Origin: Yoonia maricola
Lineage (GTDB): Bacteria > Pseudomonadota > Alphaproteobacteria > Rhodobacterales > Rhodobacteraceae
Reading direction: 5' to 3'
DNA length: 64,000 bases
Assembly: GCF_002797915.1 (NCBI RefSeq)
Contig: NZ_PGTY01000005.1
Coordinates: forward strand, 93,607-157,606
The notes beneath the pieces were generated by a model. The model was not told where the DNA came from and did no database searches. It saw only the letters and a list, made by a program, of their open reading frames with translations. Positions 15,722 to 24,980 of this stretch are shown piece after piece. The position numbers and the translations under genes are program-made. Position 1 is the stretch's first letter. Each line of letters begins with the position of its first letter.

Positions 15722-18043
15722 TCAGCTGTTGGCCAGTTTCTTGAGAACAACCTTGAATGTGTTCTCATCGGCGTCGGTGAAATAAAGATCAGCGTCATAA
15801 CCCTGATCATCCATAAAGTTGAAAATCCGCTTTGGCGCATCCAACCGGTACGGCACCAGCAACGTGACGATCCTATGGCGCGTTGAAGAAGGGTAATGGG
15901 CCGTCAAACAGGTGCTGACCGGCAGGCCCTCGTAATCGGCGGGGTCCACATCGGTGAATTCAGTTTTCTGCGTAATCTGCGGCTTACCACCTTCGGACCA
16001 GACGACTTGCCCGTAAAAGCCTGTGCGCTCTTGTGTGTTTCGGAAGGATGTCTTGCCAAGCTCAAAAGGATTGTTGGCATGCAGCAGCCAATCGACTGTG
16101 ACAGGCGTGTCCGCATCAACCTTGTCAACAATGACAAAGTAGGAATTGCGTACAAAGTAAATCTCGCGCTCGGCGCGGGTCACTTCGGGCGACAGGCTTT
16201 GATAGGCGGGGGTCGCGTCACCGTGGATAAAGATGTGATCATCGTGCTGTTCAGCCGCGATAATACGCCCTGTTGCGGCCATTGCCTTGGATTTATCTTT
16301 CTCGGCGTATTGCCCCTTCCCGTTGATCAAGATCGCGTTCTTTGACCGGGTTTGCCGCCGCCAATTGCGGTGCATGGACGAATTAAAGGCAACGTAATGC
16401 CCCGACTGGATCGCCATATCTTCGCCAAAGGCCGACATGCAGAACGAATTCTGGTCGCCATGGCTATGGCTGATGGACCCAAAGGGCGAGGATTTGAACA
16501 CGAAGTGCACGTGGCTGTCTGGGTCATCCATGGCGTGCTGCACGCCGACCCAGCCGATACCCTTGAAGTGGCGCAGCCCGCTTTCGGGCGGGGTGGCATC
16601 GACAACAGGGAAATCCGTCTGGAACACCAGCTCGTCAAAATGCGTGTCCCACCAGCCCCAGTTGTAAAAAGCCATTTCAGTGCCGGGGTTCGTGCGCAGG
16701 TTTTCGTCGCAATACCATTGGTACGCGCCTTTGCCTGTCGCCCCCGCAAACTGGCGGAGGTTGAGGCCGGTCTTGACACAAGGCAAATCGCCCATGGTGC
16801 TGTCATCGCCCATCGTCGCACGCCGCGTGTTGGGCGCTTTGCAATAAAGCGCGAAGTCGCCAGTATTCTGAAAGAACGGCCGCTTATAGAGGTCCAGCCC
16901 CATGTAGGATTTCAGCCGGTTCGCGGAATCGATCAGATAGGCGATGCCCATCATCCAGTAATGCGTCCCTTCGGCCCAGCCACCATCACTGTCGCCCCAA
17001 GGCGAATAAACGGTGGACAGAAATTCAATGGAATAGTTCAACCAGTCACGGGCCTCATCATCCGCATCGTCGCCCAGCAAGGCGATGCAAGCAGGCACAA
17101 TGACCAATGAAACCGACCGGACAGCGTGGCTGTCATAGGGGAACAGATGGATCTTGGCGTTCAGGATCGCATGTTCTGCAATGTCCCGCGTGCGCTCCAA
17201 TAACGACGTACGCACAATGGCGCGTTCGTCTTCGGACAATTCATCATATAGCCAGTCATAGCCCCAAGCGATTGCATTGCACACGCGGTAGGCCCATTCA
17301 TCGGTGTAGGCGCGGCTTGTCACGCCCATCGGGTCCCAGCTCGCGGCCTCTAACAGCCATTCCTTTGCGCGGGCCGTCATCTCGGCATCGTTTGTGACCG
17401 CCCCGCCAATGGCGAGGTGGCGGATCGCATACCAGACTTCCTGCAAATCAATATAAGTCTGCCGCCAGACAGGGGCGGTGCGTTTGTGATCGGGATATCC
17501 CGCGGGTTCACAGATGATATCGCGCTTCATCCATGGCAGCACGGATTTTTCATAGAACGTGGCCCATGTGCAGTGGTCTGGATCGGCTTTGACAGCCTTT
17601 TTGAAATCACCCAACCGGTCCGGTGTCATCCACAGCCGCGGGTGGTCAGTGGCGGCTTTCGCCAACCGGGTCTTGCGGGACGGAAGCGGCGTTTCGGCCA
17701 GATCCTTGGCCACCGTAAAGCTGCGCGCCGTGCTCCACTGGCTGGATGGGGTCCCTTTTTCAGCGTCCCACGTCGCGTAGGACCAATAGTACGCACCCGG
17801 CGCAAGCACCTTGTCGGGGGTAAAGAAATTAAGGGGCAGGTTCTGATAAACCTGCGTCTTGGCTTTCGGGAAAGCCGGATCATCTGAGATGCGCAGCACA
17901 TAAGCGGCATCATCATCGACCACGGGAATCCACGTAAATCGGGGCGGGTTTTCGACGATATTAGTCTCGGCGACCGGACCATACTGGATGGTCAAACGGC
18001 CCGCTTTGGGTTCATCAAGCAATGGAAGGGCAGGTGCCGGCAT
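15722..18043 (-). CDS. PL15 exolytic oligoalginate lyase (Atu3025-like)
   Basis: A 773-residue heparinase II/III-fold lyase that aligns from end to end, by memory, with Agrobacterium Atu3025 (776 residues). An N-terminal beta domain (1-115), an alpha/alpha barrel (about 135-470) and a C-terminal beta sandwich are apparent. Residues equivalent to the catalytic pair are in YDSHAVRS (His306) and GGWAEGTHYWM (Tyr362), with SHSHGDQN (His526/528) in the C-terminal domain. No signal peptide is present, so it acts in the cytoplasm on imported oligosaccharides, releasing unsaturated monouronates. Heparin-type uronate oligomers are the alternative substrate. Confidence 0.9.
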   Translation of the reverse strand: MPAPALPLLDEPKAGRLTIQYGPVAETNIVENPPRFTWIPVVDDDAAYVLRISDDPAFPKAKTQVYQNLPLNFFTPDKVLAPGAYYWSYATWDAEKGTPSSQWSTARSFTVAKDLAETPLPSRKTRLAKAATDHPRLWMTPDRLGDFKKAVKADPDHCTWATFYEKSVLPWMKRDIICEPAGYPDHKRTAPVWRQTYIDLQEVWYAIRHLAIGGAVTNDAEMTARAKEWLLEAASWDPMGVTSRAYTDEWAYRVCNAIAWGYDWLYDELSEDERAIVRTSLLERTRDIAEHAILNAKIHLFPYDSHAVRSVSLVIVPACIALLGDDADDEARDWLNYSIEFLSTVYSPWGDSDGGWAEGTHYWMMGIAYLIDSANRLKSYMGLDLYKRPFFQNTGDFALYCKAPNTRRATMGDDSTMGDLPCVKTGLNLRQFAGATGKGAYQWYCDENLRTNPGTEMAFYNWGWWDTHFDELVFQTDFPVVDATPPESGLRHFKGIGWVGVQHAMDDPDSHVHFVFKSSPFGSISHSHGDQNSFCMSAFGEDMAIQSGHYVAFNSSMHRNWRRQTRSKNAILINGKGQYAEKDKSKAMAATGRIIAAEQHDDHIFIHGDATPAYQSLSPEVTRAEREIYFVRNSYFVIVDKVDADTPVTVDWLLHANNPFELGKTSFRNTQERTGFYGQVVWSEGGKPQITQKTEFTDVDPADYEGLPVSTCLTAHYPSSTRHRIVTLLVPYRLDAPKRIFNFMDDQGYDADLYFTDADENTFKVVLKKLANS

Positions 18044-18082
18044 CAGTCATTATTCCGCAAGAAAGAGAAGAAAAGAAAAGCC

Positions 18083-18107
18083 GAGGGCGGCCATAACAGC
18101 CGCCCCC
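18083..18107 (-). terminator. Stem-loop between algQ-like gene and the lyase gene
   Basis: On the minus-strand transcript a nine-pair stem (GGGGGCGGC with GCCGCCCTC, one G-U pair) encloses a seven-base loop and is followed by a pyrimidine-rich tract with two TTTT runs. It starts 12 bp after the binding-protein stop. It probably terminates part of the transcripts or protects the mRNA 3' end, raising binding-protein levels over the downstream enzymes. Confidence 0.65.
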
Positions 18108-18118
18108 AACGGGAGGAA

Positions 18119-19678
18119 TTAGTCGCCGTATTGACGGTCATAGGCGGATTGCATAACGCCCATCAGTTCTTGCCAACCCAACTGATCAAGCTGCGCAAGA
18201 TAGGCATCCCAGTCTGCCATGACGTCGCCATTGCCCAGGATCCAGCTTTGCTGGCGTTCCAGCATATAATCGCGAATAGAGCCCCATGTCCGGTCATAGA
18301 CCTGCTGTTCATCAGCAGTGAAGGCCACGCCAAGGAAATCAGGGATCAGGTAATCGCCCTGATCATAAAGCTCGATCCCAGCCAGCGCGAACTCGTTAGT
18401 CCACTGAACTTCGTAGCTGTAGTCCTGAAAATAGCCACGGGCCTGCAACTGTGCACCAGCCTGATAAAGTGACCGGTTGACCGGACCTGAATCCAGGAAT
18501 TCCTGCGTAAAGATCGGCTCACCATCGACCATTTCATAGTGCGTACCTTCGACGCCAAAGTTTGCCAGACGACGGCCTTCTTCGGTGAACCAGAAGTCAA
18601 AATACTTGATGGTTTCGACAACATGTTCGTTGGTGTACCCAATTGCCCAGCCATCAGGCTTCACAAGGATACGACGGTGCTCTTCCACGCGGTTGCCACC
18701 AACAGAGGCCGGCGGTGCCATTGCTTCGAATGCAAAGCCATCGATCTCGCTGGACAGGCTGTTGTAGCCACCTGTGGATGCGAACCAGTCATGGGTTGAC
18801 CCGCCTAGGTTCTCAGACAGCAAGAAGTCACGCGCCGATGATCCACGGGTAAAGATTTCAGCGTCGATCAGACCTTCTTCATACCAACGGGCCAGATTGC
18901 TGATGCCATCGCGATAGCCTTCGCCGATATAGCCATGCGAAACCTGACCGTCTTCGACAAGGAAGTCGTGATAGGTGTCAGACCCGTGCGCGCGGCCATC
19001 CCAAAGGGTAACCAAGCGGATCAGCTCTGGCCACTGACGTGCAAAGAACGGCACTTCGTCGGCGATACCATTGCCATTGGGGTCTTGTGTTTTGAAGGCG
19101 CGCAAAACGGCCTCATATTCCTCGACCGTCTGTGGCACCTCAAGATCAAGCGCCTCAAGCCAATCTGTGCGGATCCAATAGGCGCGGCCATATTTGCCAT
19201 CCGGCAAATAGGGGATGTAATACATCTGGCCATCAGCGGCTTTTACGGCGGCCTCAATATCAGGGCGTTCCGCATAGTAGGCTGCGATATTCGGCGCGTG
19301 CTCTGCGATCAGATCGTTCAACGGCACAAAAGCACCTTCTGGGCCGAACTGGTTGACGAAGTCGCGGATGCGGCTGGAGCCTACGATGTCAGGAATACTA
19401 CCAGAGGCCAGCATCAGGTTCAGCGCTTCGGTGCGACCTGTGTTTTCATCCGTGCGCATGTTGGCGCCCACTGTGTCATTGAGCAGATGAATATTGGTCA
19501 TCTCGCGTGCGGCCTGTTCGACGGGCCAATCTTCTTCGTAGATCGGGTAACGCGCGTGGTTCATCTGGATCGTCAGTTCCAGCGGTTCATCCACAATCTG
19601 TAAATGCCCCTCCGCGAGTGCGGGTGTTGATATCGCACTCCCTGTAAGCAGCACAGCTGCCAAACTTAGTTTACGCAT
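18119..19678 (-). CDS. algQ: AlgQ-like oligosaccharide-binding protein
   Basis: A 519-residue periplasmic binding protein with a signal peptide ending TPALA (about residue 22). The loop DPNGNGIADE at residues 199-208 reproduces the D-N-N-x-D-E calcium-site spacing of the alginate-binding proteins AlgQ1/AlgQ2, and the length is the same class (about 520). Start 19678 is chosen because GGGAGGAA is six bases upstream; an ATG at 19705 would overlap the permease gene and spoil the signal peptide. It delivers uronate oligosaccharides to the M1/M2/S importer. LplA-like sugar binders are relatives. Confidence 0.85.
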   Translation of the reverse strand: MRKLSLAAVLLTGSAISTPALAEGHLQIVDEPLELTIQMNHARYPIYEEDWPVEQAAREMTNIHLLNDTVGANMRTDENTGRTEALNLMLASGSIPDIVGSSRIRDFVNQFGPEGAFVPLNDLIAEHAPNIAAYYAERPDIEAAVKAADGQMYYIPYLPDGKYGRAYWIRTDWLEALDLEVPQTVEEYEAVLRAFKTQDPNGNGIADEVPFFARQWPELIRLVTLWDGRAHGSDTYHDFLVEDGQVSHGYIGEGYRDGISNLARWYEEGLIDAEIFTRGSSARDFLLSENLGGSTHDWFASTGGYNSLSSEIDGFAFEAMAPPASVGGNRVEEHRRILVKPDGWAIGYTNEHVVETIKYFDFWFTEEGRRLANFGVEGTHYEMVDGEPIFTQEFLDSGPVNRSLYQAGAQLQARGYFQDYSYEVQWTNEFALAGIELYDQGDYLIPDFLGVAFTADEQQVYDRTWGSIRDYMLERQQSWILGNGDVMADWDAYLAQLDQLGWQELMGVMQSAYDRQYGD

Positions 19679-19701
19679 TTGATTTCCTCCCATTTGCGTT
19701 T

Positions 19702-20583
19702 TCATTCTTTGACACCCCCAAGCAGGATGCCTTTCTCAAAGTATTTCTGAACGAACGGGTAGACGATCAGCACAGGGATGATCGAACAGACAATGATGGC
19801 CGCAGTGACGGTTTCGGCGCTGAACCCGGCAGCGGTTTGGACAATGGCGAATTCGTCATCGTCGCTCAGGTTGCTGATTGTGTGGCGCAGGAACACTTGC
19901 AGCGGGATCTTATCCTCGCTTTGCAACAGGACCATCGCCCAGAAAAAGCCGTTCCAGCGGGCCACGATCAGGAACAATGTGATGGTTGCGATGGCAGGTT
20001 TGCTCAGCGGGATAAACACTTTCCAAAGCACCTGAAAATCATTGGCCCCGTCCATGCGGGCGGCCTCTTCAAAGCTTTGTGGAATGGATTCAAAGAAGTT
20101 GCGCAGCAAGATGATGTTGAAGGCGTTGACGGCAAAGCCAAGAATAATGCCAAACATACTATCCAGCAGCCCAAGGTCGCGCATGTTCAAAAAGAACGGG
20201 ATCAGACCTGCGTTGAACCACATCGTAAAGGCGATAAAGAGGTTAAAGAACCGCCGCCCCTTAAGCTGTGGGCGCGACAGGGCATAAGCGCAAGGCACAA
20301 TGAAGATCAGCGACATGATCGTGCCGCCGATCGTATAGATGAAGGTGTTACGATAGCTGATCCAGAACTTCGGATCGGTGATGATATATCCGTAAGCCTC
20401 AAGTGTGGCATCAATGGGCGTCAGCACCACCTTGCCTGCCTGTGCCGCAAACCCCGAACTGAATGATACCGCAGCGATATAAATAAAGGGATACAGGGTG
20501 GCGACCGTGAACATGCCGATCAGCACAGACACCACCATGGCGAAAAACTTGTCGCCGCGTGAATAAAGGTTCCAATTCATCAT
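19702..20583 (-). CDS. algM2: AlgM2-like ABC permease
   Basis: A 293-residue inner-membrane permease of the carbohydrate uptake type with six predicted helices (first at about 15-37). The coupling EAA loop reads EEAARMDGANDFQVLWKVFIPLSKP. Its length equals that of AlgM2 from Sphingomonas sp. A1. It forms a heterodimer with the upstream M1-like permease and is powered by the AlgS-like ATPase. The 12-bp gap to M1 and the following binding-protein gene place it mid-operon. Confidence 0.85.
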   Translation of the reverse strand: MMNWNLYSRGDKFFAMVVSVLIGMFTVATLYPFIYIAAVSFSSGFAAQAGKVVLTPIDATLEAYGYIITDPKFWISYRNTFIYTIGGTIMSLIFIVPCAYALSRPQLKGRRFFNLFIAFTMWFNAGLIPFFLNMRDLGLLDSMFGIILGFAVNAFNIILLRNFFESIPQSFEEAARMDGANDFQVLWKVFIPLSKPAIATITLFLIVARWNGFFWAMVLLQSEDKIPLQVFLRHTISNLSDDDEFAIVQTAAGFSAETVTAAIIVCSIIPVLIVYPFVQKYFEKGILLGGVKE

Positions 20584-20595
20584 TGCCTGATCCCC

Positions 20596-21603
20596 CTACC
20601 AGAGCGATGTGCGCGAGAAGCGGCGCGACAATGTGTTGGCGGTCATCACCAGAACAAAGGCAACAACAGCGTTGAACAGACCTGCCGCGGCGGCCAGATC
20701 GTATTGTCCCGATTGCAGACCCTGACGGTAAATCCAGGTATTCACCACATCTGCGGTTTCATATGTGGAGGGCTGGTAAAGCAGGATGACCAGCTCGAAC
20801 GAGACTTCCATGACGTTGCCAATACGGATGATCAGCATGATCAGGATTGTGGGCAGGATCGACGGGATCGTGATCTTCCACATCATCTGCCAGCGGTTCG
20901 CACCATCCACCACGGCACTTTCATAAAGCGACGGGTTCACACCGGCAATAGCGGCAAGGAACACAATCGATCCAAAGCCCGCCTCTTGCCAGATGCCCGT
21001 ACCCACAAAGATCGGGCGGAACCATTGTGGCTGGGTCAGGAAATAGACGGGGTCAAACCCGAGCCATCCAATGAATGTATTGATGATACCCGCCGTAGGC
21101 GAAAACGCCGTAATGACGATACCCGCAATGATCACCGAAGAGATAAAATGCGGCAGGTAAACGATGGTCTGCGCTGTCCGCTTATAGGTCGCGTGCATGA
21201 CTTCGTTGAACATCAGCGCAAGAATGATCGGGGCGGGAAAACCAAACAACAGATTGTAAAAGCTGATAGTGATCGTGTTTCTGACCGCCCGGATGAACTG
21301 ATCATTGGCAAAAAGCGTTTGAAAATGCTCCCACCCGATCCATGGACTGTCCGCGACACCACGAAAAATCGAGTAATCCTTGAAGGCAATCTGCAGCCCG
21401 TACATCGGCTTATATAGAAACACGACAAACCAGATGATCGTGGGCAGCAGCATCGCATAGATCTGCCATTCCCGCTTGAAGTGATCAAAAAGACGGACCC
21501 ACCGCCCATCCGTCACGCGCCGCTGCGCTTCGCGCGCCTTGATCAGGGCCTCTTCGAGTGGTTGACCGCCCGCGTTTGTGTTTTCATCTACCATCTGGGT
21601 CAC
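20596..21603 (-). CDS. algM1: AlgM1-like ABC permease
   Basis: A 335-residue permease with an N-terminal cytoplasmic extension (about 1-45) before six membrane helices, as in AlgM1 and LplB. The EAA loop is LYESAVVDGANRWQMMWKITIPSI. The start overlaps the ATPase stop by 4 bp, so translation is coupled. It is the partner of the 293-residue permease. The substrate, unsaturated or saturated alginate-type oligouronate, is inferred from the binding protein and lyase. Confidence 0.85.
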   Translation of the reverse strand: MTQMVDENTNAGGQPLEEALIKAREAQRRVTDGRWVRLFDHFKREWQIYAMLLPTIIWFVVFLYKPMYGLQIAFKDYSIFRGVADSPWIGWEHFQTLFANDQFIRAVRNTITISFYNLLFGFPAPIILALMFNEVMHATYKRTAQTIVYLPHFISSVIIAGIVITAFSPTAGIINTFIGWLGFDPVYFLTQPQWFRPIFVGTGIWQEAGFGSIVFLAAIAGVNPSLYESAVVDGANRWQMMWKITIPSILPTILIMLIIRIGNVMEVSFELVILLYQPSTYETADVVNTWIYRQGLQSGQYDLAAAAGLFNAVVAFVLVMTANTLSRRFSRTSLW

Positions 21604-22676
21604 GTTCCAAGGTTCAGCGCCCGGCCGGTTTCGGCATCGAACAGCTTGACCAGATGAGACGGCACATGCACGGCACCTACACCCGAAAGATGCGCGATAT
21701 CGCCATTGGTGTCGGCCTTGAAAACAAGCGTGTCCTCACCGTGGCGCGCATGTAGCAACGCCTCAGATCCAAGCGGCTCAACCAGATCAAGTGAAATGGG
21801 CAGGGCCGAGGATTGGCCCTCGTCGGACAATGTCACATGTTCAGGGCGTATACCCACGATGACGTCACGCCCGGCATGACCCGCAACCGCACCGTTGATC
21901 TTGATCTCTGCATCGCCGATCTTTGCCCCAGTTTCGGTCAGCATGCCCTTCATCTGGTTCATCGGGGGTGAACCAAGGAAACCAGCAACAAAGGTGTTGG
22001 CGGGGTTATTGAACAGCTCCATCGGGGTGCCAACCTGTTCTATCCTGCCATCATTCATAACGACAATCCGGTCTGCAAGGGTCATTGCCTCGACCTGATC
22101 GTGGGTCACGTAAACAGAAGTGACGCCCAAACGATTATGCAACCGCTTGATTTCGGCCCGCATCTGCGTGCGCAGCTTAGCGTCAAGGTTAGAGAGAGGC
22201 TCATCAAACAAAAAAACCTTTGGGTGGCGCACGATGGCGCGGCCCATCGCGACCCGCTGACGTTGCCCGCCCGACAGATCAGCAGGGCGGCGATCAAGAT
22301 AGGGGGTCAGGCCAAGAATTTCCGCCACATCGGCGATAGTTGTCTTGATCTCGGCCTTGGGCATTTTGCGGATACGCAAACCGAAGGCCATGTTGTCGGC
22401 GACATTCAGGTGTGGATAAAGGGCGTAATTCTGGAACACCATGGCGACATCCCGGTCCTTTGGAGCCACCCGGTTCACGCGCCGGTCGTGGATCGTCAGA
22501 TCACCGTCGGTGATTTCCTCTAGGCCTGCAATCATCCGCAATGTTGTGGATTTTCCACAACCAGAAGGGCCAACAAGAACCACGAACTCCTTCTCTGCGA
22601 CAGTCAGATCTATTCCATGGACAACCTGCAAAGCCCCATAAGCCTTAACGATTCCGCTTAGATTCACACCCGACAA
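21600..22676 (-). CDS. algS: AlgS/MalK-type ABC ATPase
   Basis: A 358-residue sugar-importer ATPase. Walker A GPSGCGKST, Q-loop in FQNYALYPHL, signature LSGGQRQRVAMGRAI, Walker B VFLFDEPLSNLD, and switch His in VTHDQ are present, followed by a C-terminal OB-fold/TOBE regulatory domain (about 240-358). Length matches AlgS (about 363). MalK-type ATPases without an operon-specific gene are often shared among transporters; here the gene is first in the operon, so it is probably dedicated. Confidence 0.88.
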   Translation of the reverse strand: MSGVNLSGIVKAYGALQVVHGIDLTVAEKEFVVLVGPSGCGKSTTLRMIAGLEEITDGDLTIHDRRVNRVAPKDRDVAMVFQNYALYPHLNVADNMAFGLRIRKMPKAEIKTTIADVAEILGLTPYLDRRPADLSGGQRQRVAMGRAIVRHPKVFLFDEPLSNLDAKLRTQMRAEIKRLHNRLGVTSVYVTHDQVEAMTLADRIVVMNDGRIEQVGTPMELFNNPANTFVAGFLGSPPMNQMKGMLTETGAKIGDAEIKINGAVAGHAGRDVIVGIRPEHVTLSDEGQSSALPISLDLVEPLGSEALLHARHGEDTLVFKADTNGDIAHLSGVGAVHVPSHLVKLFDAETGRALNLGT

Positions 22677-22737
22677 TGTTTCCCTCCCTTTAGCGCAGTT
22701 GAAGCGGTGCCCGGGCGAGGGGCCGAATCAACTACAA

Positions 22738-22751
22738 ACTAGTATACTAGT
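22738..22751. promoter_or_regulatory. GntR operator candidate 1 (perfect palindrome)
   Basis: ACTAGTATACTAGT is a perfect 14-bp palindrome centred on GTATAC, about 62 bp before the algS-like start. FCD-type GntR regulators (VanR/UxuR-like) bind palindromes of the form TGGTATACCA. A second copy is centred 32 bp away. Confidence 0.7.
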
Positions 22752-22767
22752 AAGAAACAGGAATGCT

Positions 22768-22785
22768 AGACTGGTATACTAGTCT
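22768..22785. promoter_or_regulatory. GntR operator candidate 2
   Basis: AGACTGGTATACTAGTCT is an 18-bp palindrome with one mismatched pair, sharing the CTrGTATACTAGT core with candidate 1. The 32-bp centre spacing is about three helical turns, so two regulator dimers would lie on the same face. It is 47 bp before the GntR start codon, which suggests autoregulation as well as control of the transporter operon. Confidence 0.7.
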
Positions 22786-22832
22786 GAGTTCTGATAGTTG
22801 AGAAAGCAGGTCGGCTTGAAAGGAGCACTCTT

Positions 22833-23525
22833 ATGGCTCAAGCACCCGTAGTTTCTGAACGGCGCACGGTGGTTGATGATGTGTTTGATCATCTACATGA
22901 ACAGATTGCGACATTGCAGCTAAAACCAGGTGATCGCATTTCAGAAGCAGAGATTGCAGCACAATTTGGCGTGTCGCGCCAACCTGTGCGTGATGCATTC
23001 AGCCGACTGGCAAACCTTGACCTGCTGCTGATCCGCCCGCAGCGTGCCACCGAAGTGCGCCGTTTCTCCATGCGAGAAATCGAAAAAGCGCGGTTCGTGC
23101 GCGCGGCCATTGAAAAAGAGGTCTTGTTCCGCGCCGCCGACGCATGCGATGCGGCCGGGGCCGCGCGTCTGGATGCTGCTTTGGAACAACAGGACATCGC
23201 CGTAAAGGCCAAGAAAGTGGACGTGTTCGGGCGGCTCGACTACGAATTTCACCAGATCCTGTGCGAGATTGCAGGTGCTGATTTCGCCTTCGACGTCATC
23301 TTGGAAGAAAAAGCCAAGGTCGACCGGCTGTGCATGCTGGGGCTATCCAAAGAACAGCGGATGCCTGATCTGGTCATGGATCACCGCGCCATTGCGGACG
23401 GGGTCAAGAAACACGATGCGCAGGCGGCCATTGCCGCCGGTATGAAACATCTGTCGCGCCTTGATGAAACCATCACACGGATCACCGCTTCGAATGCCAA
23501 TTACTTTGAGCATATGAACGACTGA
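22833..23525 (+). CDS. GntR-family regulator (FCD type) of the uronate locus
   Basis: A 230-residue regulator with an N-terminal winged helix (about 12-78; RISEAEIAAQFGVSRQPVRDAFSRL) and a C-terminal all-helical FCD ligand domain (about 85-215) that keeps metal-site residues (D/H in RLDYEFHQ and DHRAI). FCD regulators commonly sense sugar acids such as KDG. It lies between the two arms of the catabolic locus, next to two matching palindromes, so repression relieved by a uronate intermediate is the likely scheme. Confidence 0.9.
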   Translation: MAQAPVVSERRTVVDDVFDHLHEQIATLQLKPGDRISEAEIAAQFGVSRQPVRDAFSRLANLDLLLIRPQRATEVRRFSMREIEKARFVRAAIEKEVLFRAADACDAAGAARLDAALEQQDIAVKAKKVDVFGRLDYEFHQILCEIAGADFAFDVILEEKAKVDRLCMLGLSKEQRMPDLVMDHRAIADGVKKHDAQAAIAAGMKHLSRLDETITRITASNANYFEHMND

Positions 23526-23550
23526 CGCCAAGAACCGCACGCGGGACAGC

Positions 23551-24942
23551 GTGAAACGAAAGCAGGCCATGACAGCCACCCAAACGCTCACTGCCGCCAA
23601 GCCCGCGCCGGGGGCCAGAGAGGTGTTCACGCTAGCCTGGCCAATGACGCTCAAGGCAATCTTTCTGCATGGCACGGTCGTGATTGACGGCCTTCTGCTG
23701 TCGTCAATTGGTGAAGGCGCACTGGCCGCGATGGGGCTGGCTGCAGCATTGGGTGGTATCGTTCTGGGCGTGATCTTTGCGTTTTCGCATGCGATGCAGA
23801 TCCGCACAGCGCAGGCCTTTGGCGGTGCAGACCCGGTCTTTCTCAAATCCGTGCTTGCATCGGGCCTGACGATCAGCATCGGTATTGGCGTTGTTGGTGC
23901 CAGCATCATCTTGCTGTGGGGCGGTACGCTGATCGCGGCACTGGCCCCCTCACCTGCCATCGCGGTTCAGGCACAGACCTATCTGTCGATCTTCACCATC
24001 GTCATTCTTGGCGAAGCCATCGGCCAATGCATCGCAAGCTTCTTCAACGGATGCAGCCGCAGCAAGCTGCCGCTTTATGGCTACCTCTTATCCGTACCGA
24101 TCAATGTCAGCGCCAGCATCGTGCTAATCCACGGCTATTGGGGGTTTCCTGCGCTAGGGGTTGCGGGTGCGGCCACAGGCAGCGCGATTGCAATCACGGT
24201 TCAGACCATATTCTGGAGCCTCCTTTTACTACGTACCAACGGTCATCTGCGCCATGTCTTGGGCTGGCACCGCAACAGCTTTGTGCCAACCGTTCAAGGG
24301 CACATGCGGTTTGCCCTCCCCATCGCTGCAACTTTTGTCAGTGCAACACTTGCTGGGCATGTCTGTTCCTTGATCTACGTAAATATGTCGCTGAACAGTT
24401 TTGCCGCGATGACGCTGATTGCGCCCTGGAACATGCTGGCCGGACAGATCGCGATGCAATGGACCCAGGCGACCGGCATTCTGGTGGCGCAACTGTTGGG
24501 CAAAGGCACACCCGAAGACGTGCTTGACCGTTTCTTGTCGCGCGCATGGAACGGCGCCTTCGTGGCAGCGGGGATCGTGGCAACCATCTTTCTGGTGATG
24601 TGCCTGTCGCTCGACTGGATTTATCCAAACCTAGAGGCTGACACCCGCGCCATTCTGTTTGGGTTCCTGCCGATCCTGCTGATCATCCAGTTCCCCCGCG
24701 CCACCAATGCCATCTGCGGGAACACACTGCGCGCGGCGGGCGATACAGTTTACGTCATGCATATCTTCATCTGGTCACAATGGGCATTTCGTGTACCGGC
24801 AACGGCATTGTGCATCCTATATTTCGATCTGTCCGCCTTTTGGATCTTGTCACTCTTTCTTTGGGAAGAAGTCATCAAGTTCCCCGCCTTCCACCGCCGC
24901 CTGTGGCGCGGTGACTGGAAGCGGTCCAACGTCACGGCGTAA
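23551..24942 (+). CDS. MATE-family transporter
   Basis: A 463-residue protein with about 12 membrane helices and two homologous halves, typical of multidrug and toxin extrusion (MATE) antiporters, which export cationic or neutral solutes against Na+ or H+. Repeats such as LAWPMTLKAIFLHGTVVIDGLLLSSIGEGALAAMGLA at the start are characteristic. It is 25 bp after the GntR gene in the plus arm. Start may be the GTG at 23551 or the ATG at 23569; neither has a strong ribosome site. Its link to uronate metabolism is unexplained. Confidence 0.85.
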   Translation: MKRKQAMTATQTLTAAKPAPGAREVFTLAWPMTLKAIFLHGTVVIDGLLLSSIGEGALAAMGLAAALGGIVLGVIFAFSHAMQIRTAQAFGGADPVFLKSVLASGLTISIGIGVVGASIILLWGGTLIAALAPSPAIAVQAQTYLSIFTIVILGEAIGQCIASFFNGCSRSKLPLYGYLLSVPINVSASIVLIHGYWGFPALGVAGAATGSAIAITVQTIFWSLLLLRTNGHLRHVLGWHRNSFVPTVQGHMRFALPIAATFVSATLAGHVCSLIYVNMSLNSFAAMTLIAPWNMLAGQIAMQWTQATGILVAQLLGKGTPEDVLDRFLSRAWNGAFVAAGIVATIFLVMCLSLDWIYPNLEADTRAILFGFLPILLIIQFPRATNAICGNTLRAAGDTVYVMHIFIWSQWAFRVPATALCILYFDLSAFWILSLFLWEEVIKFPAFHRRLWRGDWKRSNVTA

Positions 24943-24980
24943 TTGCCGTACGCCACCATCATGCATCACGGGAGGAAACG

